8,991 nucleotides of DNA from an uncultured Prosthecobacter sp. (GCA_947523045.1 CANNUR010000108.1:1-8991); one strand, 5' to 3'; shown: positions 1 through 7,626, numbered from the stretch's first letter. Numbers and translations are program-made. Notes: a model not told the origin generated them from the sequence alone.

Positions 1-243
1 GGGTACGCGTGGGAGGCGGGTCATGGCGGGAAAAGGGAGTGGCGGTTGGACCGTGACGAAGGCAATCTCGGGAGGAAGGCTCTGCGGCAATTTCTACGCT
101 TTTAACAAAAAGTGCGCCTGCAAGTCAATGCCATCTTCCGGACGCCTCATGTCCCAGGGGATCCCCCGGTCTTTTGTTTCCCAGCGCAGAAAACAGGCTT
201 GTTCACCTCGGGAAAATTTGTTGGAATCCGATTCCCCGCCGCC

Positions 244-2805
244 ATGAAACCCGCTGCCCTGCTCCTGCTGACCGTCCTGGCCGGAGATGTCTCAGCGGCT
301 TTTCCAACGCTCCATCTGCAGCCGGTCTGCGACGACCAGCTGCATGCGCCGACCGAGTTGACCCATGCCGGCGACGGCAGCGGCCGCCTCTTCATCTGCG
401 ATCAACCGGGCCAAATTCGCATTTTTCAGCACGGCATGCTGCTGCCAGAGCCGTTTTTGGATCTCGGTGCTGAGTTTGACAATCCCATCGAAGGTCAACC
501 GGATCTCGTCGGCACCGGCTACACCGAGCGCGGTCTGCTTGGCCTGGCCTTTCACCCCGGCTTTGCCGATCCCATGTCGCCAGGCCACCGCCGGTTCTAC
601 GTCAACTACACCACCCTGGCCAGCCACCCTACCCTGAATCCCGTCGGCGCCGGCGGCGGCACCGACTGCGTCACCGTCATCGCCGAATTCCAAGCCTCCG
701 CCGACAACCCGAACCAGGCCGATCCCGCCAGCAAGCGCGTGGTCCTCACCTACGGCCAGCCGCAATCCAACCACAACGGCGGTCAATTGGCCTTCGGCCC
801 GGACGGACTGCTGTACATCGGCAGTGGCGACGGCGGCGGCAGCCACGACAACCAACTTGGCCACACCGAGGGCACCAGTTCCCGGCCGGCGGCGCCCAAC
901 CAACGCCTGACCGGCAGCCTGGGCAACGGCCAGGACCGGCGCAGCCTGCTTGGCAAGATCCTGCGCATCGATCCACTCGGTAGCAACGGGCCCGGCGGCA
1001 GCTATGGGATTCCCGCCGGCAACCCCTTCTTCGGCCAAAATCAGGACCTGCCGGGCACTGCCCTCGACGGCCCCATGCGCGGCGAGATTTTCGCCTACGG
1101 CCTGCGCAACCCCTGGAAGTTCAGCTTTGACGCCTCCTTCGGCGGCGCTGCGCGCCTGATCTGCGCGGATGTCGGCCAGGGCGACGTCGAGGAACTCGAT
1201 TTCATCACGGCGGGCGGCAACTTCGGCTGGCGCATGAAGGAGGGCAGCGTCGATTTCGATCTGCCAACCGCCTATCAGCCCGAACCGGCCGGCGCGGGTG
1301 CGCCGATCGTCATCGCCCCCTTTGCCCAATACGCCCACCCCAACGCCACCCTGCCGGGCACGGAAGCGATGCCCAAGCTCGGCACCTCGATCACCGGCGG
1401 TTACGTCTACCGCGGCACGGCCATCCCCGCCCTGCAGGGCAAGTACCTCTGCGCCGATTACGCCGCCAACGGCATCGGCGGCGGCGGCGGCGTGCTGATC
1501 GGGGTCGAGGAAACCTCGCCCGGTGTCTTTAGCACTCCCGCCGTGGTGCCGCTGCTTCATCCCCTGCCCCCCCAGGCGCGCATCTACACCTTCGGCCAGG
1601 ATGAGGCTGGGGAAATGTACGTGGCCGTGAAGACCACCTCCGGCGTGCTCGCCCTGAACGGTGGCAAGCCGGCAGGCACGATCTACCGCATCGCACCAGC
1701 AGAGACCTCGCTCGAGCTGACGGCGGATCGCGACAACACCCTCTACGAAACCGAACTTGTTGGGGTGAGCAGCAATGGCAAGGGCCCCTATCTCTATTCG
1801 GGCAGGACCGGTGAAAGCGCCGAATTCAAGCTGCGGCGGGCGCTGGTGCATTTCGACCTTTCCTCCGTGCCGCCCGGTGTCACCATCACCAGCGCCTCCC
1901 TCTCCCTGCGACTGAGCCTGCAGGTTGCCCAGGATTACGCGATGAAGGTTCACAAGGTCAGCGCCGCCTGGGGCGAAGGTAATTCCAATGCCGGCAGTCC
2001 CGGCGGTGCGGGCACCACTCCCGCCCCGAACGACGCCACCTGGCATCACCGCTTCTACAATACCACAAGCCCGGTGCTGTGGGCGAATCCCGGCGGCGAT
2101 TTCATCGCCACCGCTTCAGCCACCCGCACCGTTGGCAATTTTCTCTCCGAACCGGTGCAAACCTGGACCGGCAGCGGTCTGCTCACCGATGTGCAATCCT
2201 GGCTCGCCGATCCCGGCAGCAACCATGGCTGGATCCTGCTCGGCGAAGAGGTCGAACCCTACTCCGCCCAGCGTTTTGCCAGTCGCGAGGCCCCGGCGAC
2301 TCAGGACCGCCCGAAGCTCAGCCTCACCTACCTCGCTGCCCCCGCGCCAACCCGCCGCGAAATCTGGCTGGCCACGCATTATCCGGACCAACCGGCGGGC
2401 TTTTACCTGGATCCCGCCGCCGACGAGGACGGCGACGGACTCGCCACGGAATTCGAATACGCCCTCAACCTGGATCCGCATGCCGTGAACGATGTCGACC
2501 TGCTCAGCATCGAGGTGCGACCCGGCGACGAGGGTGGCACCGACCATGTCTTCCACCTCCAGCGCAACGCCGACGCCAGCGACCTCGATCTCCTGCTCGA
2601 ATTTCGTCAGGCAGCGGGCGATTGGCAGGTTCTCGCCCGCAGCCAGGCCGGTGCCGCCATGATGGGAGAAAACGGTGCCGAGGTGGTGACCGACGAAGCT
2701 GTCAACGGCAGCCAGTACACCGTCAGCGTGCGGCTTAACGCCCCGGATGAAAGTCCCCTGCAGCGCGGCTTCGGCCGGCTGCGCCTGGAACGGCGACCTC
2801 AGTAA
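244..2805 (+). CDS. Exported PQQ-dependent sugar dehydrogenase-like protein with DNRLRE-type domain
   Basis: Predicted 853-aa secreted or periplasmic protein. The start at 244 is chosen because it opens a signal peptide (MKPAALLLLTVLAGDVSAA, cleavage near residue 18-19); an in-frame extension back to 112 would bury it. Residues about 20-485 match the glucose/sorbosone dehydrogenase beta-propeller family (GSDH, PF07995): ERGLLGLAFHPGF (95-107), SNHNGGQLAFGPDG (175-188, candidate catalytic His177), YIGSGDGGG (191-199), GLRNPW (286-291), VGQGDVEELD (310-319), NFGW (326-329) and GGYVYRG (385-391). Such enzymes oxidise sugars with PQQ in the periplasm, but substrate and PQQ use are not proven here. 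Residues about 490-698 resemble the beta-sandwich DNRLRE domain (DRDNTLYE at 496-503). The tail has an Asp-rich DEDGDGLATEFEYALNLDP stretch (727-745), possibly Ca-binding and common in verrucomicrobial exported proteins. No PEP-CTERM-type sorting signal is visible. Its 3' end overlaps the convergent deoC gene by 7 bp. Confidence 0.88.
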   Translation: MKPAALLLLTVLAGDVSAAFPTLHLQPVCDDQLHAPTELTHAGDGSGRLFICDQPGQIRIFQHGMLLPEPFLDLGAEFDNPIEGQPDLVGTGYTERGLLGLAFHPGFADPMSPGHRRFYVNYTTLASHPTLNPVGAGGGTDCVTVIAEFQASADNPNQADPASKRVVLTYGQPQSNHNGGQLAFGPDGLLYIGSGDGGGSHDNQLGHTEGTSSRPAAPNQRLTGSLGNGQDRRSLLGKILRIDPLGSNGPGGSYGIPAGNPFFGQNQDLPGTALDGPMRGEIFAYGLRNPWKFSFDASFGGAARLICADVGQGDVEELDFITAGGNFGWRMKEGSVDFDLPTAYQPEPAGAGAPIVIAPFAQYAHPNATLPGTEAMPKLGTSITGGYVYRGTAIPALQGKYLCADYAANGIGGGGGVLIGVEETSPGVFSTPAVVPLLHPLPPQARIYTFGQDEAGEMYVAVKTTSGVLALNGGKPAGTIYRIAPAETSLELTADRDNTLYETELVGVSSNGKGPYLYSGRTGESAEFKLRRALVHFDLSSVPPGVTITSASLSLRLSLQVAQDYAMKVHKVSAAWGEGNSNAGSPGGAGTTPAPNDATWHHRFYNTTSPVLWANPGGDFIATASATRTVGNFLSEPVQTWTGSGLLTDVQSWLADPGSNHGWILLGEEVEPYSAQRFASREAPATQDRPKLSLTYLAAPAPTRREIWLATHYPDQPAGFYLDPAADEDGDGLATEFEYALNLDPHAVNDVDLLSIEVRPGDEGGTDHVFHLQRNADASDLDLLLEFRQAAGDWQVLARSQAGAAMMGENGAEVVTDEAVNGSQYTVSVRLNAPDESPLQRGFGRLRLERRPQ

Positions 2806-3560
2806 CCACCCGAGCCGAGGCGTGCCTCGCGGGCGGTCATGTCCCCCTCGGCGGCGCGGCGCTTGAACTCCTCAAGGATGGCCTTTGTGGCGCTGGCGCC
2901 GAGGCGCGTGCAGCCAAGTTCGCGCACCAACAACAGACCATCGAGATCGCGCACACCACCGGCCGCCTTGACCTGGACATGGGCCGGACTGTGCGCGCGC
3001 ATGAGGCGCAGGTCATGCTCGGTGGCGCCGCGGTAATCGTACCCCCCCTCCGGCTGCTTGACGAAACCGTAGCCGGTGGAGGTCTTCACCCAGTCAGCCC
3101 CAGCGCGGCCGCAGATCTCGCAGAGGCGAATCTTGGTGGCATCCTCAGGCAGGTAGTCGTTCTCAAAAATCACCTTCAGCTTGGCGCCGTGCCGGTGCGC
3201 CGCCTCGGCGACCGCACGGATCTCGTGCTCGACGTAGTCCCACTCACCGCCGAGCGCCTTGCCAATGTTGATGACCATGTCGATCTCCTCCGCACCGTCA
3301 CGACAGGCGGTCTCGGTCTCAAACACCTTGACCACCGTGCTGCTGTTGCCGGCGGGAAAGCCAATGACACAGCCCACCCGCACCGGGGTGCCGCGCAGCA
3401 GCTCGGCGGCTCGGGCGACAAAATAGGGCTTCACACAGACCGAGGCGACGCCGTATTCCGCGGCCAGCCGACAGCCAGCCTCAGCCTCGGCATCGGTGAG
3501 CGACGGATGCAGCAGCGAGTGGTCGATCATGCCGGCCAACTCTTCGAAGGTGGTATTCAT
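2799..3560 (-). CDS. deoC: Deoxyribose-phosphate aldolase
   Basis: Cytoplasmic class I aldolase, 253 aa, close to the usual bacterial DeoC length. It reversibly splits 2-deoxy-D-ribose 5-phosphate into acetaldehyde and glyceraldehyde 3-phosphate, the last step of deoxynucleoside catabolism. Visible landmarks: MIDHSLLHP near the N-terminus (11-19), EEIDMVINIG with candidate proton-relay Asp94, LKVIFEN (128-134), GADWVKTSTG with Schiff-base Lys159, and VKAAGGVRD with the second active-site Lys198. The chosen ATG at 3560 gives the family's normal N-terminus (MNTTFEELAGMIDH). Two in-frame alternatives exist: ATG 3599, and GTG 3605, which would overlap the TGA of the upstream gene as GTGA and could allow translational coupling. 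The extra MSMNGPRFRFCPTPA they add does not look like DeoC. The gene lies 41 nt downstream of the pseudoprotease gene, last of the - strand run. No other nucleoside-catabolism gene (deoA, deoD, cdd) is nearby, so its role here is inferred from family only. Confidence 0.93.
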   Translation of the reverse strand: MNTTFEELAGMIDHSLLHPSLTDAEAEAGCRLAAEYGVASVCVKPYFVARAAELLRGTPVRVGCVIGFPAGNSSTVVKVFETETACRDGAEEIDMVINIGKALGGEWDYVEHEIRAVAEAAHRHGAKLKVIFENDYLPEDATKIRLCEICGRAGADWVKTSTGYGFVKQPEGGYDYRGATEHDLRLMRAHSPAHVQVKAAGGVRDLDGLLLVRELGCTRLGASATKAILEEFKRRAAEGDMTAREARLGSGGY

Positions 3561-3601
3561 GGCGGGAGTCGGGCAGAAGCGAAAGCGCGGGCCATTCATG
3601 C

Positions 3602-5110
3602 TCACAGGCGGCGCAGGCTGCCGATGCGGAACATGCCGTTCATGAGCTGGGCGTTGTCCTGGGCGGCGCGCTCGGCGTCGAGATGGAGCAGGTGCGGGAA
3701 CTCGCGCAGTTCGATGCGGTGAATGCCGTCGACGGGCTTTTCCATGGCGGCGGCGAGATCCTCCAGCGCCTTGATCTTGACGCCGTTGACCGCCAGCACG
3801 ACCTGGCCGCTCTGGCGCTCATACCCCTGGGTGGCCGGGGTCGGCAGCACGGCACTGAGGAAGACGACGCGACGGCGCCCCTCGTCCTCGAAAGCCTCGG
3901 GATTGGCGGCGGCGCGGGCGAGACGCAGCAGCGGGCCGCCGAGCTGCTCGCGACCAAAGGAGTTCAGGTAGGGACGGGTCAACTCCTGGAAGAGCAGACC
4001 GCCGTGCAACACATAGCGAGGTCCCTCATCGAACTGGTAGGGCAGGACAAGATAATCCCCCGGCAGCTTGCGGGTAAGCTTGCCCTTCAACACGACCTCC
4101 TTGCCCTCACGCAGAACAAGGATCTCCACCTCGTCGCCGATGAAGGCGCGGCCGCGCACGACATGGCTGATGCTGAGCGCGCCATACTGCGCATCCTGGT
4201 AGTCGCCGCGCGCGTCGATGCGCTCGCCGTTGATCGCGAGCAGGATGTCGCCCTCGCGGACACCGGCGCGTTCGGCCGAGGCCCCCTTGACGACCTTGCT
4301 GATGTACACGCCCGGCTGGTCGGGCTTGAGGCCGAGGTACTCGCGGAACTGCTCGTCAAGGGTCGTCTGAAACTCGACACCGAGCGAGGGAAAACCGTCG
4401 TAGGGCGCCTGGGCCACGTCCTTGAGGAAGTGCTCGATGATCGGTCCGGGCAGCACGGTGGCGACCTGGTTCTTCGAGTCGTAGCGCAGCAGCAGGCCGG
4501 CGAGTTTGCCGCCCTTGACCACCGGCAGGGTGAAGCTGTTGGCCTCGCTGCGGATGATGCCCTGCGCCTCGTAGACCAGGAAGCTGGCATTGTCGACGAC
4601 GTAGCCCTGGTTCATCACCTTGCTGACCAGCATGGGCGTGACGATGAGTTCGCCAACGCGGCCGGTCTGCCAGACATGGAGGGCGTCGCCAATGCGCGCC
4701 GAGCTGTCGACAGCCATGGGCCGCAGGCCGGCGAAGAAGGCCGCCTCCTTACCGTTGGCGGCCGGTGCCAGCAGGGCCAGGTTGGCCTCGTAATCGACCG
4801 CCTCCACCCGCGCCGGGATCTTCTGGCCGCTCTCGGGCAGTTCGAGCTCGATGTAGGTGGCGTCGGCAACCATCTGGCCGGTGACGAGGACGCGGTTGCC
4901 CTCAAGCACGACACCGAGGCCGCGGCGACTGCCGGGCGACTCCTTCTGCCAGGGGATGCGCTGGTTGTGCGCCTGGTAGGTGACATTGGTCTTGAGCAGC
5001 GAGCCGGCCTGCACACCGGGCTCCGGCGGTCGCAGCACCAGGGGGGATTGCGCCGCGGCAGAGGCGGCGAGCAGCAGGACAGAGAGGGCGGAGAAAAGCG
5101 GGGAGTTCAT
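3602..5110 (-). CDS. Degenerate HtrA/Deg-like PDZ protein (predicted pseudoprotease)
   Basis: 502-aa exported protein with signal peptide MNSPLFSALSVLLLAASAAA, probably cleaved before Gln21, acting in the periplasm. Its domain order matches the upstream gene: trypsin-like fold (about 60-235), PDZ domain (about 240-345, with GVYISKVVKGASAERAGVREG and GDILLAINGERID), then a second PDZ-like C-terminal domain (about 355-475) starting PRYVLHGGLLFQ and containing VVLAVNGVKIKALEDL. The active site is degraded. Where the sister gene reads TNAHVV this one reads VTGQMV (His to Gln79), CDLAIL becomes ANLALL (Asp to Asn110), and GNSGGP becomes ANSFTLP (Ser192 kept, oxyanion-loop glycines lost). The frame is intact and full length, so it is not a decayed pseudogene; a scaffold, substrate-binding or regulatory role is inferred. 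Start 5110 places the signal peptide first and lies 19 nt after the protease stop. Similar leaders (MxSPLF) suggest tandem duplication. Confidence 0.85.
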   Translation of the reverse strand: MNSPLFSALSVLLLAASAAAQSPLVLRPPEPGVQAGSLLKTNVTYQAHNQRIPWQKESPGSRRGLGVVLEGNRVLVTGQMVADATYIELELPESGQKIPARVEAVDYEANLALLAPAANGKEAAFFAGLRPMAVDSSARIGDALHVWQTGRVGELIVTPMLVSKVMNQGYVVDNASFLVYEAQGIIRSEANSFTLPVVKGGKLAGLLLRYDSKNQVATVLPGPIIEHFLKDVAQAPYDGFPSLGVEFQTTLDEQFREYLGLKPDQPGVYISKVVKGASAERAGVREGDILLAINGERIDARGDYQDAQYGALSISHVVRGRAFIGDEVEILVLREGKEVVLKGKLTRKLPGDYLVLPYQFDEGPRYVLHGGLLFQELTRPYLNSFGREQLGGPLLRLARAAANPEAFEDEGRRRVVFLSAVLPTPATQGYERQSGQVVLAVNGVKIKALEDLAAAMEKPVDGIHRIELREFPHLLHLDAERAAQDNAQLMNGMFRIGSLRRL

Positions 5111-5129
5111 GGCGGCGGGTCGCGGCGGC

Positions 5130-6608
5130 TTATTCGAGACCGAGGTAGGCGTCATCGCGGATGCTGTAGGTCTGCATGATGCGCGGGTGCGCGGTCTCAG
5201 CGAGGTCGCGGCGCAGCACCAGCGGCCGGCCCTTTTCAAGCAATTTGATGACCACAAACGGCTTGTCACCGTCCTCGCGCGACAGGGCATCACGCACATC
5301 CTTGAGGTTGCGGATCTTCACGCCGTTGATCTCGTCGACGACGCTGTGCGCGTAGGGCGAGAGGTGGGTGTTGACCTCGTCGGCAAGAATGCTGGTGAGG
5401 AGGACCGGCTCGGGTCGCTCGACATAGAGTTTTTCGGCCAGGTAGTTGTCAAACAGATAGCTGGCCGCCGAATCGGTGATCTGGTGCGCGTCCATCAGGT
5501 TCTTGTCCATGGGCTGGAACACCAGGCCGGCATAGACGAGGTAGCGCGGCCGCTGGTTGTACTGCTCGCCGAGTTTGACGTAAGGATCGAAGCGCTTGAG
5601 TGTCAGGTCCGCCTCCTGGCGCTTGCCATCGCGCAGGAAGGCCAGCCGCAGGACGTCGCCGGCGAACTTGCGCTCGACGACCTCGTTCATGTTCACCAGC
5701 TCGCCCTCCATGCGGATGAGACCGTTGTTGAAGACCGGGTTGCCATCGATCGACAGCAGCACGTCGCCGCGCTTGAGCAAGCCGCCGGCGCTGCCCGCGG
5801 GTTCGACATCGGCGATCAGCACCCCGGTGTTGTCCTGCAGGCCAAAGGCCCGGCGCTGGGCGAGGTTTTCGATGGCGAAATCGCTGACCGCGAAGTCGAC
5901 GTAGTGATCGTAGCGGCCATCCTCGACATCCTTGAGAAAGCGCGCCACGACCGGCACCGGGATGATGTAGCCGACGTTTTGCGCCACCCGGCCGCTGAAG
6001 CCCTGGAAGGCGACGCCGACCACCCGGCCGTCCTGCAGCACCGGACCGCCCGAGTTGCCGGGGTTGATGGCGGCATCCACCTGGATGGCGAGGTGGGAGT
6101 CGACCTGGGTGTGGCTGTAGGGCCGGAAGTCGATGCGCGAGACGACGCCGCGTGTCACCGAGATGCGGTCGCCGCCGATCGGGTAACCGATGGCGATGAC
6201 CTCGGTGTTGAGTTTGGGAATGCCGCCGAGTTCGAGCGGCTTCAGCTTCTCGAACGGCGCACCGTCCTCGGCCTCGAGGATGGCCAGGTCGCAGTCGTGG
6301 GCGATGTGGACGATGCGCGCCGGGTGCGGTCGCGGGTCGTTCGAGCTGCGAATGACCAGCTTGGTGGCGTTGCTGACGACGTGGGCGTTGGTCAGGAACC
6401 GGTTCTTGCCGATCAGGAAGCCGGTGCCGGAACCGCCCGAGGGCTGGCCGGCATTCCAGGGTTCGCGGTAATCGGGCAGCAGGACCGAGGCATCGATGTT
6501 GACCACGCCCTCCCAGTCGCCGGAACTCAGGTCAATGGCCTGGCCGGAGGCCGGGACGGTCGGCAGCACGAGGGCCAGGCAGGCCAGCAGGAAGAGGGGG
6601 GATTTCAT
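5130..6608 (-). CDS. HtrA/Deg-family serine endoprotease with PDZ domains
   Basis: 492-aa S1C serine protease, predicted periplasmic, with signal peptide MKSPLFLLACLALVLPTVPASGQA, cleavage near Ala24. Deg/HtrA enzymes degrade or handle misfolded exported proteins. The triad is complete: His76 in FLTNAHVV, Asp107 in CDLAIL, Ser186 in NPGNSGGPV. GSGTGFLI (60-66) is the usual strand before the active-site His. A first PDZ domain covers about 235-340 (TGVLIADVEPAGSAGGLLKRGDVLLSIDG). The C-terminal part, about 345-470, with RPRYLVYAGLVFQPM and VVDEINGVKIRNLKDV, looks like the second PDZ-type domain of Deg proteases (PDZ_3-like, as in plant Deg9-type enzymes) rather than the DegP/DegQ PDZ2. I give no symbol because orthology to degP or degQ is doubtful. 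Start 6608 is chosen because the signal peptide begins there. The gene is 77 nt downstream of the amidohydrolase and 19 nt upstream of a catalytically degenerate sister, so the two are probably co-expressed. Confidence 0.92.
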   Translation of the reverse strand: MKSPLFLLACLALVLPTVPASGQAIDLSSGDWEGVVNIDASVLLPDYREPWNAGQPSGGSGTGFLIGKNRFLTNAHVVSNATKLVIRSSNDPRPHPARIVHIAHDCDLAILEAEDGAPFEKLKPLELGGIPKLNTEVIAIGYPIGGDRISVTRGVVSRIDFRPYSHTQVDSHLAIQVDAAINPGNSGGPVLQDGRVVGVAFQGFSGRVAQNVGYIIPVPVVARFLKDVEDGRYDHYVDFAVSDFAIENLAQRRAFGLQDNTGVLIADVEPAGSAGGLLKRGDVLLSIDGNPVFNNGLIRMEGELVNMNEVVERKFAGDVLRLAFLRDGKRQEADLTLKRFDPYVKLGEQYNQRPRYLVYAGLVFQPMDKNLMDAHQITDSAASYLFDNYLAEKLYVERPEPVLLTSILADEVNTHLSPYAHSVVDEINGVKIRNLKDVRDALSREDGDKPFVVIKLLEKGRPLVLRRDLAETAHPRIMQTYSIRDDAYLGLE

Positions 6609-6631
6609 GGAGTCCGTGAAGGGGGCGGCAA

Positions 6632-6661
6632 ACAATACGCGGCGGCGCGCGCCAAAAACAA
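6632..6661 (-). promoter_or_regulatory. Candidate sigma70-type promoter ahead of the Deg protease pair
   Basis: Within the 77-nt gap upstream of the protease, read on the - strand, TTGTTT (6661-6656) and TATTGT (6637-6632) are separated by 18 nt. Each matches the sigma70 consensus at four of six positions. A start site about 7 nt downstream would leave a leader of under 20 nt before the ATG at 6608. The spacer contains a 10-bp perfect palindrome, GGCGCGCGCC (6644-6653), a possible operator or a by-product of high GC. This could let the protease pair and deoC be expressed apart from the two upstream genes. It is a visual match only. Confidence 0.3.
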
Positions 6662-6685
6662 GCCTTTCTGCGGCGACAGCCCCGT

Positions 6686-7606
6686 TCAGGCACGATCCAC
6701 CCAGCGGTAGGCGGTGCGGGCATTGCGCCAGAAGTACTTTTCCGAGGCCTCGCGACCGCGGGCTGCGAAGGCGTCACGGACGATGCCGAAGACCACCTCG
6801 TAGGGCGCGCCGCGGTCGGACACCGGCCAGTTGCTGCCGTAGATGAGGCGGTCCTCGCCAAAGCTGTCCCAGAGCAGGTCGAGGATCGGCCGGTAGTACT
6901 CGGGGTCGCGCGGAGCGTCGCCCTTGGCCCCGGGCACCTGCTCGACGAGGGCGGAGACTTTCATGAAAACGTTGGGCCGACGCGCAATGGCGCGGATCGC
7001 GTCGGGCCATTCCGGCCGCAGCGCGCGCGGATCGCCGGGGGCGCCGAGGTGGTTGATGACGATGCGCAGGTCCGGCACCTCGGCCGCGAGCCGCTCGGCA
7101 TGAGCCAGCGCCGCCGCCGGGCCGTTCAGATCGAGACTGAGGCCGCGCTCGGCAAGCTGGCGTGCACCGGCGAGCACGCGCTCGCGGTTCTGATCGATGC
7201 GCACCAGGTCGGCGCGCCAGCGCACGCCGCGGAACAGCGGGTTGGCGCTGAAGCGCTGCAGGTTCGCCGCAAAGGCGGCGTCGTTCGGATCAAGATTGCC
7301 GACCAGACCGACAATGCTTTTCTCCTTCACCGCCAGATCCAGCACCCACTGGTTGTCCTCGACCCAGGGGCTGGCCTCAACCACCACCGTCTCGCGCACG
7401 CCCTGCGGTGCCGCCACCGCCAGCCAGTCGGCCGGCAATACCGTGCGATACAGCGGCGTGTTCTTGCCAGGCCAGGGCACGCCCTGCGGTCGCGAGGGAT
7501 CGTAAAAGTGCGTGTGGGTGTCGATGACGCGGATCGCGTCGGCCGCGCGGGCGGCCGGGACGAGACTGGCGGCGGCGACGGACTGCAGAAAGCGGCGACG
7601 GTTCAT
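6686..7606 (-). CDS. Tat-exported amidohydrolase, COG3618 lactonase-like
   Basis: 306-aa TIM-barrel metal-dependent hydrolase of the Amidohydrolase_2 family (PF04909), in the group holding L-fuconolactonase, L-rhamnonolactonase and 2-pyrone-4,6-dicarboxylate lactonase. Exact substrate unknown. The N-terminus MNRRRFLQSVAAASLVPAARA is a twin-arginine signal (RRRFLQ against the SRRxFLK consensus) followed by a hydrophobic stretch, so the folded, metal-loaded protein is predicted to be exported. Barrel landmarks: DTHTHFYDP with His31 and His33, RGVRW (126-130), INHLGAPGD with His186, and YGSNWPVSD (256-264), where Asn259 stands at the position that is Asp in many family members. Start 7606 gives the standard Tat leader; an ATG at 7615 would add only MRA. 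The gene lies 55 nt downstream of the zinc dehydrogenase, which fits a sugar oxidation followed by lactone opening, although their predicted compartments differ. Confidence 0.87.
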   Translation of the reverse strand: MNRRRFLQSVAAASLVPAARAADAIRVIDTHTHFYDPSRPQGVPWPGKNTPLYRTVLPADWLAVAAPQGVRETVVVEASPWVEDNQWVLDLAVKEKSIVGLVGNLDPNDAAFAANLQRFSANPLFRGVRWRADLVRIDQNRERVLAGARQLAERGLSLDLNGPAAALAHAERLAAEVPDLRIVINHLGAPGDPRALRPEWPDAIRAIARRPNVFMKVSALVEQVPGAKGDAPRDPEYYRPILDLLWDSFGEDRLIYGSNWPVSDRGAPYEVVFGIVRDAFAARGREASEKYFWRNARTAYRWVDRA

Positions 7607-7626
7607 GGCGCGCATTAAGACGCGCC
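7607..7626. repeat. 6-bp inverted repeat abutting the amidohydrolase start
   Basis: GGCGCG (7607-7612) and CGCGCC (7621-7626) form a perfect inverted repeat around an 8-nt loop, immediately before the ATG at 7606. In the - strand mRNA it would fold into a hairpin whose base touches the start codon and whose loop holds the alternative ATG at 7615. There is no T-tract, so it is not an intrinsic terminator. It could dampen translation or bind a regulator, but in such GC-rich sequence chance is a serious alternative. Confidence 0.25.

Noticed and set aside
1..24. Possible - strand gene starting at ATG 24 and leaving the left edge (MTRLPRVP)
   Set aside because: Only eight codons are visible. The CCCGCC context resembles other starts here, but that is too little to call a gene.
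157..203. Small palindromes GGGGATCCCC (157-166) and AACA-N4-TGTT (192-203)
   Set aside because: Short, unsupported by a nearby convincing promoter, and common by chance.
199..227. Weak promoter match TTGTTC-N17-TGGAAT upstream of the sugar dehydrogenase
   Set aside because: The -10 box is poor (TGGAAT) and the leader would be very short. Similar matches are expected by chance in this 219-nt region.
1477..1491. (GGC)5 triplet tract inside the sugar dehydrogenase gene
   Set aside because: It encodes a short glycine loop; triplet-unit changes would stay in frame, so it is not a phase-variation switch.
292..2049. 585-codon open frame on the - strand opposite the sugar dehydrogenase
   Set aside because: It is antisense to a gene with clear family motifs and a signal peptide. 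Its protein is low-complexity Ala/Gly/Val/Asp without motifs, as expected from the reverse of GC3-biased codons.
2816..2829. Inverted repeat CGAGGC-GT-GCCTCG as a terminator for the + strand gene
   Set aside because: It lacks a T-tract, the loop is too tight and it lies in deoC coding sequence.
3683..5179. 498-codon + strand frame opposite the pseudoprotease
   Set aside because: Same antisense artefact; the - strand frame has a signal peptide and PDZ motifs, this one has none.
4980..6710. 576-codon open frame on the + strand across the Deg protease
   Set aside because: Mirror of GC-rich codon bias. It spans the end of one real gene and the start of another and shows no recognisable motif.
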